Source of the DNA: Bifidobacterium ruminantium DSM 6489
GTDB taxonomy: Bacteria; Actinomycetota; Actinomycetes; Actinomycetales; Bifidobacteriaceae
NCBI RefSeq assembly: GCF_000770925.1
Contig: NZ_JDTK01000017.1
Span: 1 to 64,000, forward strand
Direction of reading: 5' to 3'
Length of the DNA: 64,000 nucleotides
Shown here: positions 15,350 through 23,804 of the stretch, one piece after another
Numbering within the stretch: the first letter of the stretch is position 1
Layout: each line of letters begins with the position of its first letter
The notes under the pieces: model-generated
What the model was told of the DNA's origin: nothing
Seen by the model: the letters and a program-made list of their open reading frames with translations, nothing else
The model's database searches: none
Position numbers and translations under genes: made by a program

Positions 15350-16684
15350 TCACAGCCCAAGCGCCGTGAGGGATTCTTCCAAGGCCGTCATGTAGCGGTT
15401 CACATCGGACTCGCTGAATACCAGCGGCGGACGGATCTTCATGATGTTGCCGTATGAGCCGCAGTTCGAGGTGAGGACGCGATGCTGACGCATCTGCTCG
15501 ATAAGGCTCAGCACTTCGATGCTGAGTGGATCACCTGTTTCGGGATCGTCGAATTCGACTCCGATGTACAGGCCAGCGCCGCGCACGTCGGCGATGGACG
15601 GATGGTCTTTTGCAAGTTTCTGGAGTTCGTTTTTGAATAGAGCTCCCACACGATGCGCATTGCCCATGATGTCCTCGCCATCCATGACCTCCAAAGTGGC
15701 TTTAGCGGCGGCCATTGCGACGGGATTGCCGGCGAACGTGTTGAAGTATGGAATCTTGTCGTTGAACGTGTCGAGGATTTCGTGGCGAACCGCGGTCGCC
15801 GAGCAGGCAATGCCATTTGCCATCGGCTTGCCCATGGTCACGATGTCCGGAACGATGCCATGGCGGGCGAATCCCCAAAAGGCCTCGCCTGTACGACAGA
15901 ATCCCGGTTGCACTTCGTCGGCAATGTAAAGGCCACCTTCCTCGTGGACTGCATCGGCGACCTTGGCGAGCCAACCCGGTTTGCCGGGGAAAATTCCATC
16001 GGATGAGAAAATCGAGTCGACCAGCAATGCCGCAAACTTGATGCCGTGCCTCTTCATACGTGCGATTTCCGCTTTCAACGCTTTGATCATGTAATCGCCG
16101 ATTTCATCCTCGCCAATCGCGTGGGTGTCCGGCGTGGGAAGGATGCCGGCTTCGAGTGACAATGCTTGTCCTTTGCCGATGGATGGAGAAAAAGAGGAAA
16201 CCAAATCCGTGTTGCCATGGTAGGCCTCGTTCGTAATGATGATGCCACGACCGCCGGTATAGTTTCGTGCGATGCGGATGGCCAGATCATTCGCTTCCGA
16301 ACCGGTGCACTGATAGGTGATACGATCGATTTCCCTCGGCATCTTCGCGATGAGCGCTTCGGAATAATCGAGAATGGTCTCATGAAGGTAACGGGTGTGC
16401 GTGTTCAGCGTGGCGGCCTGTTTGGCGATCGCTTCGACTACATGCGGATGGCAATGACCTACTGAAACCACATTGTTATAGGCATCGAGATAGTCGTTGC
16501 CCTTTTCATCGAAAACGTGGCTACCTTCACCCCGAACGATTTCAACCGGGTCCTTATAGAACAGACGATAGCCCTTGCCAAGGATGCGGCGGCGACGAAC
16601 CAATTCGCGTTTGTTCTCATCCAGTCCGTCAAGATTGGAATCATCGAATCTGTTCATGTCGAGAATCGTTGTCTTCTCAGCCAT
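15350..16684 (-). CDS. Class-III PLP enzyme of the ethanolamine-phosphate/phosphohydroxylysine phospho-lyase type
   Basis: A 444-residue fold-type I PLP enzyme. PLP Lys286 lies in DIVTMGKPMANG, with DEVQ at 256-259 and GSEANDLA from 128. Several blocks match ETNPPL/PHYKPL (AGXT2L1/2) rather than ordinary transaminases: RLFYKDPVEIVRGEG, YLDAYNNVVSVGHCHP, LNTHTRYLHE, YFNTFAGNPVA and DVRGAGLYIGVEF. Those enzymes eliminate phosphate and ammonia from an amino-alcohol phosphate to give an aldehyde. The neighbouring kinase supports this reading. The start MAEKTTILDM has AAGAAGGAATC upstream and is preferred over longer frames. First gene of the operon. An omega-transaminase is the alternative. Confidence 0.8.
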   Translation of the reverse strand: MAEKTTILDMNRFDDSNLDGLDENKRELVRRRRILGKGYRLFYKDPVEIVRGEGSHVFDEKGNDYLDAYNNVVSVGHCHPHVVEAIAKQAATLNTHTRYLHETILDYSEALIAKMPREIDRITYQCTGSEANDLAIRIARNYTGGRGIIITNEAYHGNTDLVSSFSPSIGKGQALSLEAGILPTPDTHAIGEDEIGDYMIKALKAEIARMKRHGIKFAALLVDSIFSSDGIFPGKPGWLAKVADAVHEEGGLYIADEVQPGFCRTGEAFWGFARHGIVPDIVTMGKPMANGIACSATAVRHEILDTFNDKIPYFNTFAGNPVAMAAAKATLEVMDGEDIMGNAHRVGALFKNELQKLAKDHPSIADVRGAGLYIGVEFDDPETGDPLSIEVLSLIEQMRQHRVLTSNCGSYGNIMKIRPPLVFSESDVNRYMTALEESLTALGL

Positions 16685-16765
16685 GATTCCTTCTTTCGCT
16701 CCATATTTTTCATGTGATGCGCTTAGGAATAAGTTCGAATTGTTTCTTACTGATGACGGAAAAAT

Positions 16766-16777
16766 TGCTTTAAAGCA
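16766..16777. promoter_or_regulatory. Candidate GntR operator before the phospho-lyase operon
   Basis: TGCTTTAAAGCA is a perfect 12-base palindrome 82 bases upstream of the first gene of the leftward operon. A related sequence (ACGCTTTTAAAGCGT) lies at the regulator's own 3' end near 10744-10758. It may bind the operon's GntR protein. The IS3 sequence starts about 35 bases further upstream, so the native promoter region may be clipped. Confidence 0.4.
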
Positions 16778-16846
16778 TTTCAAACCAAAAAACAGACCAA
16801 AGGAGCTGCGGACGTTTTCTTGGAGACTGAACGAAAGGATTATGGT

Positions 16847-17118
16847 ATGTCCGGTCCCGAGGAACGACGGTGCGCGGTGGACTTGTACTCCGCCACGCCG
16901 ATGACCACGGCCCAGGTGGTGAGGCATCTGGGCCATCCGACCAGGCAGTGCCTGGAACGCTGGCTGGCAAAGGATCCCGGGCATGCCGGCCATATGGCGG
17001 AACCAATCATCCCACTGGAGACGAGGACCAAGGCAGTCGAACCGGTGCCGGGCGCATGCGCGGAAGCGGGCCGCAACTGCTCGGCGCGGGCGTCGGAGCT
17101 GTCCACAACCGGGTCAAG
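16847..17118 (+). pseudogene. IS3-family OrfA, 5' part, interrupted by IS21
   Basis: The frame [20 protein letters not shown] then [20 protein letters not shown] is the N-terminal helix-turn-helix of an IS3 OrfA. It starts after the element's left end (GACGTTTTCTTGG near 16811). It runs through [14 protein letters not shown] and is broken by the IS21 copy at 17119. The matching OrfB remnant resumes at 19619. Confidence 0.65.
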
Positions 17119-17296
17119 TGTTTATGGTCAAATAAACGTGTACGGCGTCACCACCAAATCTGAACGGCATGAGCGTTCATATTGGACACGGACGGCGGCC
17201 GGAAACGGCATCGGCGGAAGAAAAGCGCCGGTGCCGTACGGTTCCTGATAGATTCCCGAGTGCTAACAACCACACATGGTTCTCGGGAGGAAAGGA

Positions 17297-18736
17297 ATGA
17301 CGACACCGGTGCGTGTTCAACAGAGTATCAGGCAACTCGAGACGAAAGGCCTGACGCATACCCAGATAGCAAGGGAACTGGGCGTTTCTCGGACGACCGT
17401 GGTCAAGTACGCGACCCGCGACTATTCGCCGACGCCCACGGCGGGGAGGGAGGGAAGCCGGTCATTGGTAGTCGGCGAGTACGCGCGCAAGGCCGACGAA
17501 TGGCTCGAGGCCGACCTGCGTATGCCGCGCAAGCAGCGGCATACCGCCCGGCGCGTGCACGAGCGGCTCGTGGATGAATGCGGTTTCGAAGGCAGCTACT
17601 CGTCGGTGCAGCGTTGGGTCAAGCGGTGGCGGCAACGCCACCGGGGGCGAGGCCGAGGGGTTCAGCGAGCTGGAATGGGCGCCAGGCAGCGCGCAGGTCG
17701 ATTTCGGCCAGGCCCTGGCCGTGATCGCGGGCGTGGAACGGACCGTGCATTTCCTGGTGGTCTCGTTCCCGTATTCGAACATGCGGTACGTGGCCGCGCT
17801 GCCGGGAGAGACCGCGGAATGCGTGTGCCATGGACTGAACAGGGTGTTCTCCCATGCCGGCATGGTTCCCCGCGTGCTGGTGTTCGACAACGCCACCGGG
17901 GTCGGCCACCGCAGGGCCGACGGGACCGTCACCCAGACGAGGCTGTTCTCGCTGTTCTGCGCGCATTACGGCTTCGAGACGAGGTTCTGCAACCCCTATT
18001 CCGGTTGGGAGAAGGGAAGCACGGAGAACGCGGTCGGCTTCCTGCGCCGCAACCTGATGGTGCCGACGCCGTCCGCGGAGGGGTGGGACCGGCCCGCCGA
18101 CGCGTGGCTGGAACGCTGCGACGGGCTCGCGCGCGGCGACCACTACCGCGAGGGCGTGCCGATCCGCGGCCTGTTCGAGACGGATCTCGACCACATGCTC
18201 CCGCTTCCGCCGTCCATGTTCGACGCGTGCGACTGGCGTGGCGTGAAGGCCGACGGGACCGGAACGGTCACGATCGACTCGAACCGCTACCTCGCGGGCC
18301 CGAAATGGCATTCCATGCGTCTCATGGCCGGCGTGCGGGCCCTGCGGGTCGAGCTGCGTTCCATGGACGGCGAGCCGATCGTCACGTTGGAGCGCAGGTG
18401 GGGGGCGGCCCCGATACGGCGATGGATCCGCTCTCGCTGCTCGCCATCATCGCATGCAAGCCGCGTTCGTGGGGAGAGAGCCCGATACGCTCCGAGTTCC
18501 CGGAGGAGACGCGCGCGCTGCTTGACCGGATGGAGCCGCGCGAACGCGGTCTGCTGGTCGACGACATCCGCCACGCTGCCGCCATGGCCGTCGCCGAGAT
18601 CGCGGCCGCTGGCAGGAGGCCCGACAGGGCCGCGATCGACCAGACCGCCAGACGGCTCGCGCAGGGCGACGGCCCCGAATCGAGGGCCAGGCTCGACGCA
18701 TACAGCAGGTTCATGAGGGAGGACCGTGATGAGTGA
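17297..18736 (+). pseudogene. istA: IstA transposase with two frameshifts
   Basis: The start follows GGGAGGAAAGGA. The N-terminal HTH (THTQIARELGVSRTTVVKYA) and RRVHERLVDECGFEGSYSSV are in the first frame. Near 17640 the reading shifts to the next frame, which carries the DDE core: QVDFGQA (Asp), RVLVFDNATGVG (Asp), GSTENAVGFLRR (Glu). Near 18410, in a run of G residues, it shifts back for the C-terminal tail ending at 18736. Two compensating shifts in GC-rich runs could be real decay or assembly errors. As read, no full IstA can be made. Confidence 0.8.
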
Positions 18737-19511
18737 GACGACGGACACCGCGGCAGGCGGGCGCAGGGGCGGCCGGACCGTGAGCAAATCCACCCCGGAC
18801 GAGGTCATGGGACTCGCATGCGGCCTGCCGTTGACCAGGAGCGTGCTGCGTTCCGTGGTCGCGGACGCCACACCCGGCCAGCTCGGCGTGCTGGCCGACC
18901 TGTTCAGGGCCGAGAACGCCAGCCGGATGGAATCCAGACGCGCCAGACTGATCAGGAGCGCGGGGTTCCCGTGCGTCAAGGGCTTCGACGGATACGACTG
19001 GGGCATGGCGTCGTTCCCCGCCGACTGGGGGCGCGAGCAGCTCATGGACCTCGGCTTCGTGGACCGGGCCGAGGACCTCGTGCTCTACGGCGATGTTGGA
19101 TGCGGCAAGACGCACATGGCGATCGCCACGGGCATGCTGGCGTGCGAGAGGGGAATGCCGGTGGGGTTCTTCACCGCGTCGTCGCTGGTGATGCGGCTGC
19201 GGCGCGCGAGGGACGAGAACCGGCTCGACGCGGAACTGCGCGCGATAGGGCGCGCCAGGCTGCTGGTCGTCGACGAGCTGGGCTATCTGCCCATCGACAT
19301 CGACGGGGCCAGGCTCCTGTTCCAGGTCATCGCGGATTCCTACGAGAAGCGGAGCGTGGTGTTCACCACGAACCTGGAGTTCGGACGGTGGGGCGAGGTG
19401 TTCGGAGACGGCGACATGGCCGCCGCGGTCATCGACCGTATCGTGCATCACGGAAGGATCGTCAGGTTCCGTGGCGAGTCGTACCGCAACAGCCACTCCC
19501 TGATGAGATAA
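18729..19511 (+). CDS. istB: IS21-family helper ATPase IstB (second copy)
   Basis: A 260-residue IstB. Walker A is GDVGCGKTHMAIA (from about 121), Walker B is LLVVDELGYLPID, and the family tail AAVIDRIVHHGRIVRF is present. ATG 18729 overlaps the end of istA; GTG 18726 is an alternative. It is intact although its istA partner is frameshifted. It is clearly a different IS21 subtype from the copy at 718, since the N-terminal halves diverge. Confidence 0.9.
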   Translation: MSETTDTAAGGRRGGRTVSKSTPDEVMGLACGLPLTRSVLRSVVADATPGQLGVLADLFRAENASRMESRRARLIRSAGFPCVKGFDGYDWGMASFPADWGREQLMDLGFVDRAEDLVLYGDVGCGKTHMAIATGMLACERGMPVGFFTASSLVMRLRRARDENRLDAELRAIGRARLLVVDELGYLPIDIDGARLLFQVIADSYEKRSVVFTTNLEFGRWGEVFGDGDMAAAVIDRIVHHGRIVRFRGESYRNSHSLMR

Positions 19512-19618
19512 ACGAAAAGAGCGGAACCAACCCGGCCGCCGGTGACGGTGTCCATTTTGAACGCCGATGGTGTTCAGATTGACTGGTGACGACACACAGA
19601 TTTATTTGACGAAAGACA

Positions 19619-20149
19619 GACCGTCCGCGCCCGACGTGTTCACTCAGCCCGATCATGCTTGCCCGCGTATCGCGCCGAGCAGCCGCCTACTGCCACCACG
19701 CCAGGCTCGGCGTTGACAAATACGCCGGGCTGCTTGTCCGGGTGGCCGAGGCGTTCGCCGCCTCCAAGGGAAGGTACGGGTACCGCAGGATCAGGGCCAT
19801 GCTCCGAACCCGCGTCTCGGAGAAGGTGCTCCGCAGGATCATGGCCGAGGCCGGTCCGACGGCGCACGTGCCGAGACGACGGCGCTACAGTTCCTACGAG
19901 GGCGAGACGACGCCGGCTCCCGACAACCTCGCAGACCGCGATTTCATGGCTGGGATGCCGAACGGGAAACGACCCGCGGACATCCACCCGGGATCAAGGC
20001 CCGGGACGGGAAGGGCGTGCCTCTCGCCGCCGGTCGACTGCCACGACGGCAGGATCGTCGCGTACACGGCCGGTTCCGGTCCCGACGCCGGGCTCGCCGA
20101 CAGGATGCTCGTCAAGGCCGCGGAATCACTGCCTGTGTCTGTTCAATAG
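19619..20149 (+). pseudogene. IS3-family OrfB fragment
   Basis: After the IS21 right end the IS3 element resumes in OrfB: a start-less frame with AAYCHHARLGVDKYAGLLVR, GRYGYRRIRAML and PAPDNLADRDFMAGMPNGKR. The first catalytic region is disturbed (NGKRPADIHPGS where PN-x-W-x-T-D is expected) and the frame ends at about 20147, where the next IS21 begins. The catalytic Glu and the 3' end of the element are missing. Confidence 0.7.
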
Positions 20150-20311
20150 AAGTTAGGCCGATGCGGCATAACTTTCCGGTCCGAAAAAGCGGTAGGAATT
20201 AGTCCGTTTCACCGAAATGGCGAGATGAAGGGCACCGGCCCGCCATAACCCGGCTATTTTCCCGAGTCGAGACACACCCGGCCGAACAAGGCCGCTCGGG
20301 AAAGGAAAGGA

Positions 20312-21712
20312 ATGACGAAACCGGTGTCGATACAACAACGTATCAGGATTCTCGACGCACGGGGCGTGTCATGGCGCGAAATCGCCAGACGGCTTGGCGT
20401 GTCGAGGGATACCGTCAGGAAATACGCGACCATGGAGGACTGCTCCCTGAAGCCCGCGGTCAGGAAGGGACGGCGCTCCCTGATCGACGCGCATTCGGAG
20501 ACGGTCGACTCGTGGCTGGCCGCGGACAGGCTCATGCCCCGCAAGCAGCGCCACACCGCCAGGCGCGTGTACGACAGGCTCGTCGAGGAGGAGGGCTTCC
20601 GGGGCTCCTACTCGTCGGTGCAGCGCTACGTGAGGAAGTGGCGCGAGGGGCACCGGCCCGACGGCGACGGGTACCTCGAGCTCGACTGGCGCGCCGGGGC
20701 CATGCAGGTCGATTTCGGCGAGGCCGTCGCCACGATCGGCGGCGGGGACGTCAAGGTCCACTGCCTGGTCGCCACGTTCCCGCACTCGAACATGCGCTAC
20801 GTGGCGGCGATGCCGGGCGAGAACGCGGAATGCGTGTGCGAGGGGCCGGCCCGGATCTTCGACCACATCGGCATGGCTCCCCGCGTGCTGGTGCTCGACA
20901 ACGCCACGGGAGCCGGCCACCGCGTCGCGTGGAACAAGGTGACAGTGGTGCGCGTGTTCGCCATGTTCTGCGACCACTACCGGCTCGAGACGAGGTTCCG
21001 CAACCCGTATTCCGGGAACGAGAAGGGGTCCGTCGAGAATGCGGTCGGCTTCCTGCGCCGCAACCTCATGGTCCCCAAGCCCAACGCGGAGAGCCGCAGG
21101 CAGCCGGCGAGGCACCTGCTGTCGAGGTGCGACGCGATCGCGGATTCGGACCACTACCGCTCCGGCAGGCCGATACGCGAGCTGTTCGACGAGGAGCGCG
21201 GGGAGCTGCAGCCGCTGCCGCGCGCGCGTTTCGACGCGGTCGAATGGGTCGAGCGCAAGGCCGACAAGGAGGGCAACATCCAGATCGGCTCGGTCCGCTA
21301 CCTCGCGGGCCCGTCATGGCGCGGATGGACGCTGCTCGCAGGCCTTCGAGCCTTCGAGGCGGAGATCCGCACCGCCGACGGCAGGCACGTGAACACCCTT
21401 CCACGCTCCTACGGGAACGGCGGCCCGACGGTCAGGAACCCCGCCACGCTGCTGCCCGCGCTTGCCCGCAAGCCCAACGCGTGGAACGAGTCGCCGTTGC
21501 GCGGCGAGCTTCCCGACGGGCTCGCCGCCCACCTCGACGCCCTGGATCCCAGGGCGAGGCGGCGCGAGCTGACGATGCCGCACAGGGCCAGCCTGCTCGC
21601 CCTGGCCAGGCGGGTCGCGCAGGGCGACCCGCCCGACGCGGACGACGGGGCCGGCAGGCTCGCCGTCTACGACGCGTTCAACAACCCCGGCGGGAAAGGA
21701 GGCGAATCATGA
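20312..21712 (+). CDS. istA: IstA transposase (IS21 family), intact
   Basis: A 466-residue transposase open from ATG (with GGAAAGGA upstream) to a TGA that overlaps istB. It has an N-terminal HTH (VSWREIARRLGVSRDTVRKYA), an RVYDRLVEEEGFRGSYSSVQ segment, and the DDE core QVDFGEA, RVLVLDNATGAG and GSVENAVGFLRRNL. The C-terminal beta-barrel region (VRYLAGPSWRGWTLLAGLRA) is present. It catalyses cut-and-paste or replicative transposition together with IstB. Its own istB is truncated, so activity would need IstB from another copy, such as the one at 18729, with which it shares subtype features. Confidence 0.9.
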   Translation: MTKPVSIQQRIRILDARGVSWREIARRLGVSRDTVRKYATMEDCSLKPAVRKGRRSLIDAHSETVDSWLAADRLMPRKQRHTARRVYDRLVEEEGFRGSYSSVQRYVRKWREGHRPDGDGYLELDWRAGAMQVDFGEAVATIGGGDVKVHCLVATFPHSNMRYVAAMPGENAECVCEGPARIFDHIGMAPRVLVLDNATGAGHRVAWNKVTVVRVFAMFCDHYRLETRFRNPYSGNEKGSVENAVGFLRRNLMVPKPNAESRRQPARHLLSRCDAIADSDHYRSGRPIRELFDEERGELQPLPRARFDAVEWVERKADKEGNIQIGSVRYLAGPSWRGWTLLAGLRAFEAEIRTADGRHVNTLPRSYGNGGPTVRNPATLLPALARKPNAWNESPLRGELPDGLAAHLDALDPRARRRELTMPHRASLLALARRVAQGDPPDADDGAGRLAVYDAFNNPGGKGGES

Positions 21713-21911
21713 CGAAGGCATCGCGGACCGCGGCCGACACCAGACGCAGGCGCGCGTCCACGGGCAGGATGATGGACGAGATCATGGAGCTCGCGAGGAG
21801 CCTGCCCCTGACCAGGCAGGTGCTCGCGGACAGCCTGGAGGCCGCGACCCCGGCCCAGATGGAGTTCATGCTCTCGTGGATGAACGAGGAGCTGGCGTCA
21901 AGGGGGCGGTC
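21709..21911 (+). pseudogene. IstB, 5' fragment cut by IS110
   Basis: It starts with ATG overlapping the istA stop. It reads MDEIMELARSLPLTRQVLAD, then SLEAATPAQMEFMLSWMNEE and LASR, the IstB N-terminal domain. After about 21905 the sequence no longer matches IstB and the frame ends at 21945 in the IS110 left region. The whole AAA+ core is missing. Confidence 0.8.
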
Positions 21912-22189
21912 GTTGATAATGGTTATACCGGTTTCCTATCAGTGATAATGGTATATGACGGCCGGGGCGGTGACCCCCGATTTGACTGACGCCATCGGTT
22001 TCGGTGACTGTCCTTATTTTGATTTGTCCCGCCGCGGCCGCCGACCCGTGGGCCATGGATGCATGACCTCATAGGAGCGTGGCCGCTCCCATCGAATCCC
22101 GCAAGAGTCATGGTAGCGTGTCCCGTCAACGTCCTGTCTGCGCCGCAGGCCCCGGGAGGCATCCGAACGCATGGAAAGGAACGACGACG
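21912..22189 (+). ncRNA. Possible IS110 bridge-RNA region (left non-coding end)
   Basis: About 280 non-coding bases lie between the istB breakpoint and the IS110 transposase ATG. IS110-group elements are known to encode a structured guide (bridge) RNA in this position. The region begins with a near-direct repeat (GATAATGGTTATA 21915-21927 and GATAATGGTATA 21944-21955) and is rich in complementary GC segments. The RNA is inferred from element type and position; I have not folded it. Confidence 0.4.
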
Positions 22190-23455
22190 ATGACGCCTCC
22201 GAACGGAATGGTGTGGGCTGGGATCGATACCCACACGGACACGCACACCATCGCATTGCTTGACGAAAGGGGAAGGCCGTTGGGCTCCGAAACGTTCGCG
22301 GCGAACCCGGACGGATACGACAGACTGATCGACATGCTGCCCGGGCCGGGCGCGGTCGCGGCCGTGGGTGTGGAGGGCACGAACTCGTTCGGCGCGGCCC
22401 TGGCCCGCAGGCTCGCGGCCGCCGGATACGAGGTGCGCGAGGTGCTGCGTCCCAAGCGCAACGTGCGCCGCAGGAACGGCAAGTCCGATCCCATCGACGC
22501 GGTCGCCGCCGCCCGCAGCGTCATGGCCGGCGACGACGCCGGCCCGCCGAAAAGCTCGGACGGCTGGGTCGAGGCATTGCGCCACCTCAACGCCCAACGC
22601 GCCCAATTGGTGTCGGCGATGACGGCGATTTCCAACTCGACCAACGGCTTGCTCGTCACCGCTCCGGAGCCCGTCAGGGAACGGTACCGGGGATTGAAGG
22701 GCGGGGCCCGTATGAACAGACTCGCCGAGTGCAGGCCCGCCGGCGGCCTGGTCGAGCATAGCGCGCTGGTCGCGCTGAAATCCGCCGCCAAGGCATGGAA
22801 GGCGCTCAAACGGCAGTCGGGCCTCTTGGAGGAGCGCATGCGCGCGATCCTCGAGGAGCACGCGAGACCGTTGCTCGACATGTACTGCGTGGGCACCGTC
22901 ATCGCCGCGGCCCTGGCCATCGTCGCCGGCGACAACCCCGAACGCATCCGGAGCGAAGCCGCGTTCGCCAAACTCTGCGGCGCGTGCCCGCTGCCCGCAT
23001 CCAGCGGCAGGACCAGCAGGCACAGGCTCAACAAGGGCGGCAACCGCCAGGGCAACGTGGCGCTGCGCCGCATCGCCATCGTCCGCCTGCGATACCACCA
23101 ACCCACCAGGGACTACGCCGCCAGGAAGACCCGCGAGGGCAAAGGCAAGCTCGAGATCATCCGCTGCGTCAAACGGTTCGTCGCCCGCGAGGCGTACCGG
23201 GCGCTCATCGCCATACGCAACGGCGGGAACGGACGCGGGACCTCGGGCGAACGCGGCGCCAGGCTGCGCGAACTGCGCATGAACCATGGCATCACCCAAC
23301 AGCAGGTCGGCGAGGCGCTATGCGTGCCGTCCAGCCGCATCAGCGAAATCGAACGAGGTAGACGAGACCTGCCCGAACTCGAACAACGGGCCATCCAATG
23401 GATTCACTCCATCACCGACCCAAAACAACACGCCCAAACACTTGACAATGTATAG
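22190..23455 (+). CDS. IS110-family transposase with C-terminal XRE domain
   Basis: A 421-residue DEDD recombinase. The RuvC-like part shows Asp13 (AGIDTHTDTH), Glu62 (GVEGTNSFG) and Asp100/Asp103 (KSDPIDAVAAA). The Tnp_IS116-type part has GAAFAKLCGACPLP-like residues 258-270 and the catalytic Ser271/272 before GRTSRHRLNKGGNRQGN. Unusually, residues about 356-405 (ARLRELRMNHGITQQQVGEA then LCVPSSRISEIERGRRDLPE) form an XRE/Cro helix-turn-helix. ATG 22190 follows AAAGGA. The frame is intact, so this may be the most active element in the window. Confidence 0.88.
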   Translation: MTPPNGMVWAGIDTHTDTHTIALLDERGRPLGSETFAANPDGYDRLIDMLPGPGAVAAVGVEGTNSFGAALARRLAAAGYEVREVLRPKRNVRRRNGKSDPIDAVAAARSVMAGDDAGPPKSSDGWVEALRHLNAQRAQLVSAMTAISNSTNGLLVTAPEPVRERYRGLKGGARMNRLAECRPAGGLVEHSALVALKSAAKAWKALKRQSGLLEERMRAILEEHARPLLDMYCVGTVIAAALAIVAGDNPERIRSEAAFAKLCGACPLPASSGRTSRHRLNKGGNRQGNVALRRIAIVRLRYHQPTRDYAARKTREGKGKLEIIRCVKRFVAREAYRALIAIRNGGNGRGTSGERGARLRELRMNHGITQQQVGEALCVPSSRISEIERGRRDLPELEQRAIQWIHSITDPKQHAQTLDNV

Positions 23456-23507
23456 GAGCATCGTTGCTTGGAATAGGGCGGAGACTCCGTATGGCAGAGC
23501 AGAGGTG

Positions 23508-23590
23508 GTGACGTTTTCTTGGACTTCCCGACCGGGAGGAGAACCCCCTATGGCGAAGTGCAGCAAGGAGCAGCGTGACAGGGCAGTGAC
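23508..23590 (+). pseudogene. IS3-family left end with the first codons of OrfA
   Basis: The end-like GTGACGTTTTCTTGGAC is followed by a ribosome site (GGGAGGAG) and ATG 23550, which reads MAKCSKEQRDRAV, a typical IS3 OrfA start. The frame then loses similarity near 23590. The GACGTTTTCTTGGA end is shared with the IS3 copy at 16811. Confidence 0.5.
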
Positions 23591-23731
23591 CGTATCTAGC
23601 GTCTTCTGTGCCATGGCGTCGGCGTCGATTTTGGACGTGTCTGTTTCCGCCTCCCCGGTTTGAATCGCTTTCTCGACTATAGACGTATAGGTCTTCGGTA
23701 GGTGTTTCCCGCCTGTGAAATTCCGTTTCTT
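23590..23731 (-). pseudogene. Unidentified coding fragment
   Basis: On the - strand, after a stop at 23732, a frame reads GGKHLPKTYTSIVEKAIQTG, then EAETDTSKIDADAMAQKTLD up to the IS3 remnant. Composition looks protein-like, but neither start nor end is preserved and I do not recognise it. Confidence 0.25.
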
Positions 23732-23804
23732 TCAGGGGACCACCATGATGGAAGTTTCATACGCCAATATCGCGACGTCTGACGTACCAGCAACGATGAC
23801 GAGG

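Larger units (their letters stand above)
17119..19618 (+). mobile_element. Complete IS21-family insertion sequence (2.5 kb) inside an IS3 element
   Basis: Long imperfect inverted ends are visible: left 17119-17202 and right 19532-19618. Aligned after reverse complementing they share TCAAATAAA, GTCACCA, ATCTGAAC, GCGTTCA, TGGACAC and GGCGGCCGG in the same order. Both begin with TGT. Between them lie istA (frameshifted) and istB (intact). No obvious 4-8 bp target duplication was found. Length and gene order are standard for IS21. Confidence 0.8.
20150..21911 (+). mobile_element. IS21-family element, right part lost to IS110
   Basis: This begins at or near the end of the IS3 OrfB remnant and contains a 160-base left end, an intact istA and only the first 67 or so codons of istB before IS110-related sequence takes over at about 21912. 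No istB remainder or right end is found beyond the IS110 element, so the 3' part was deleted, not only interrupted. Confidence 0.65.
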
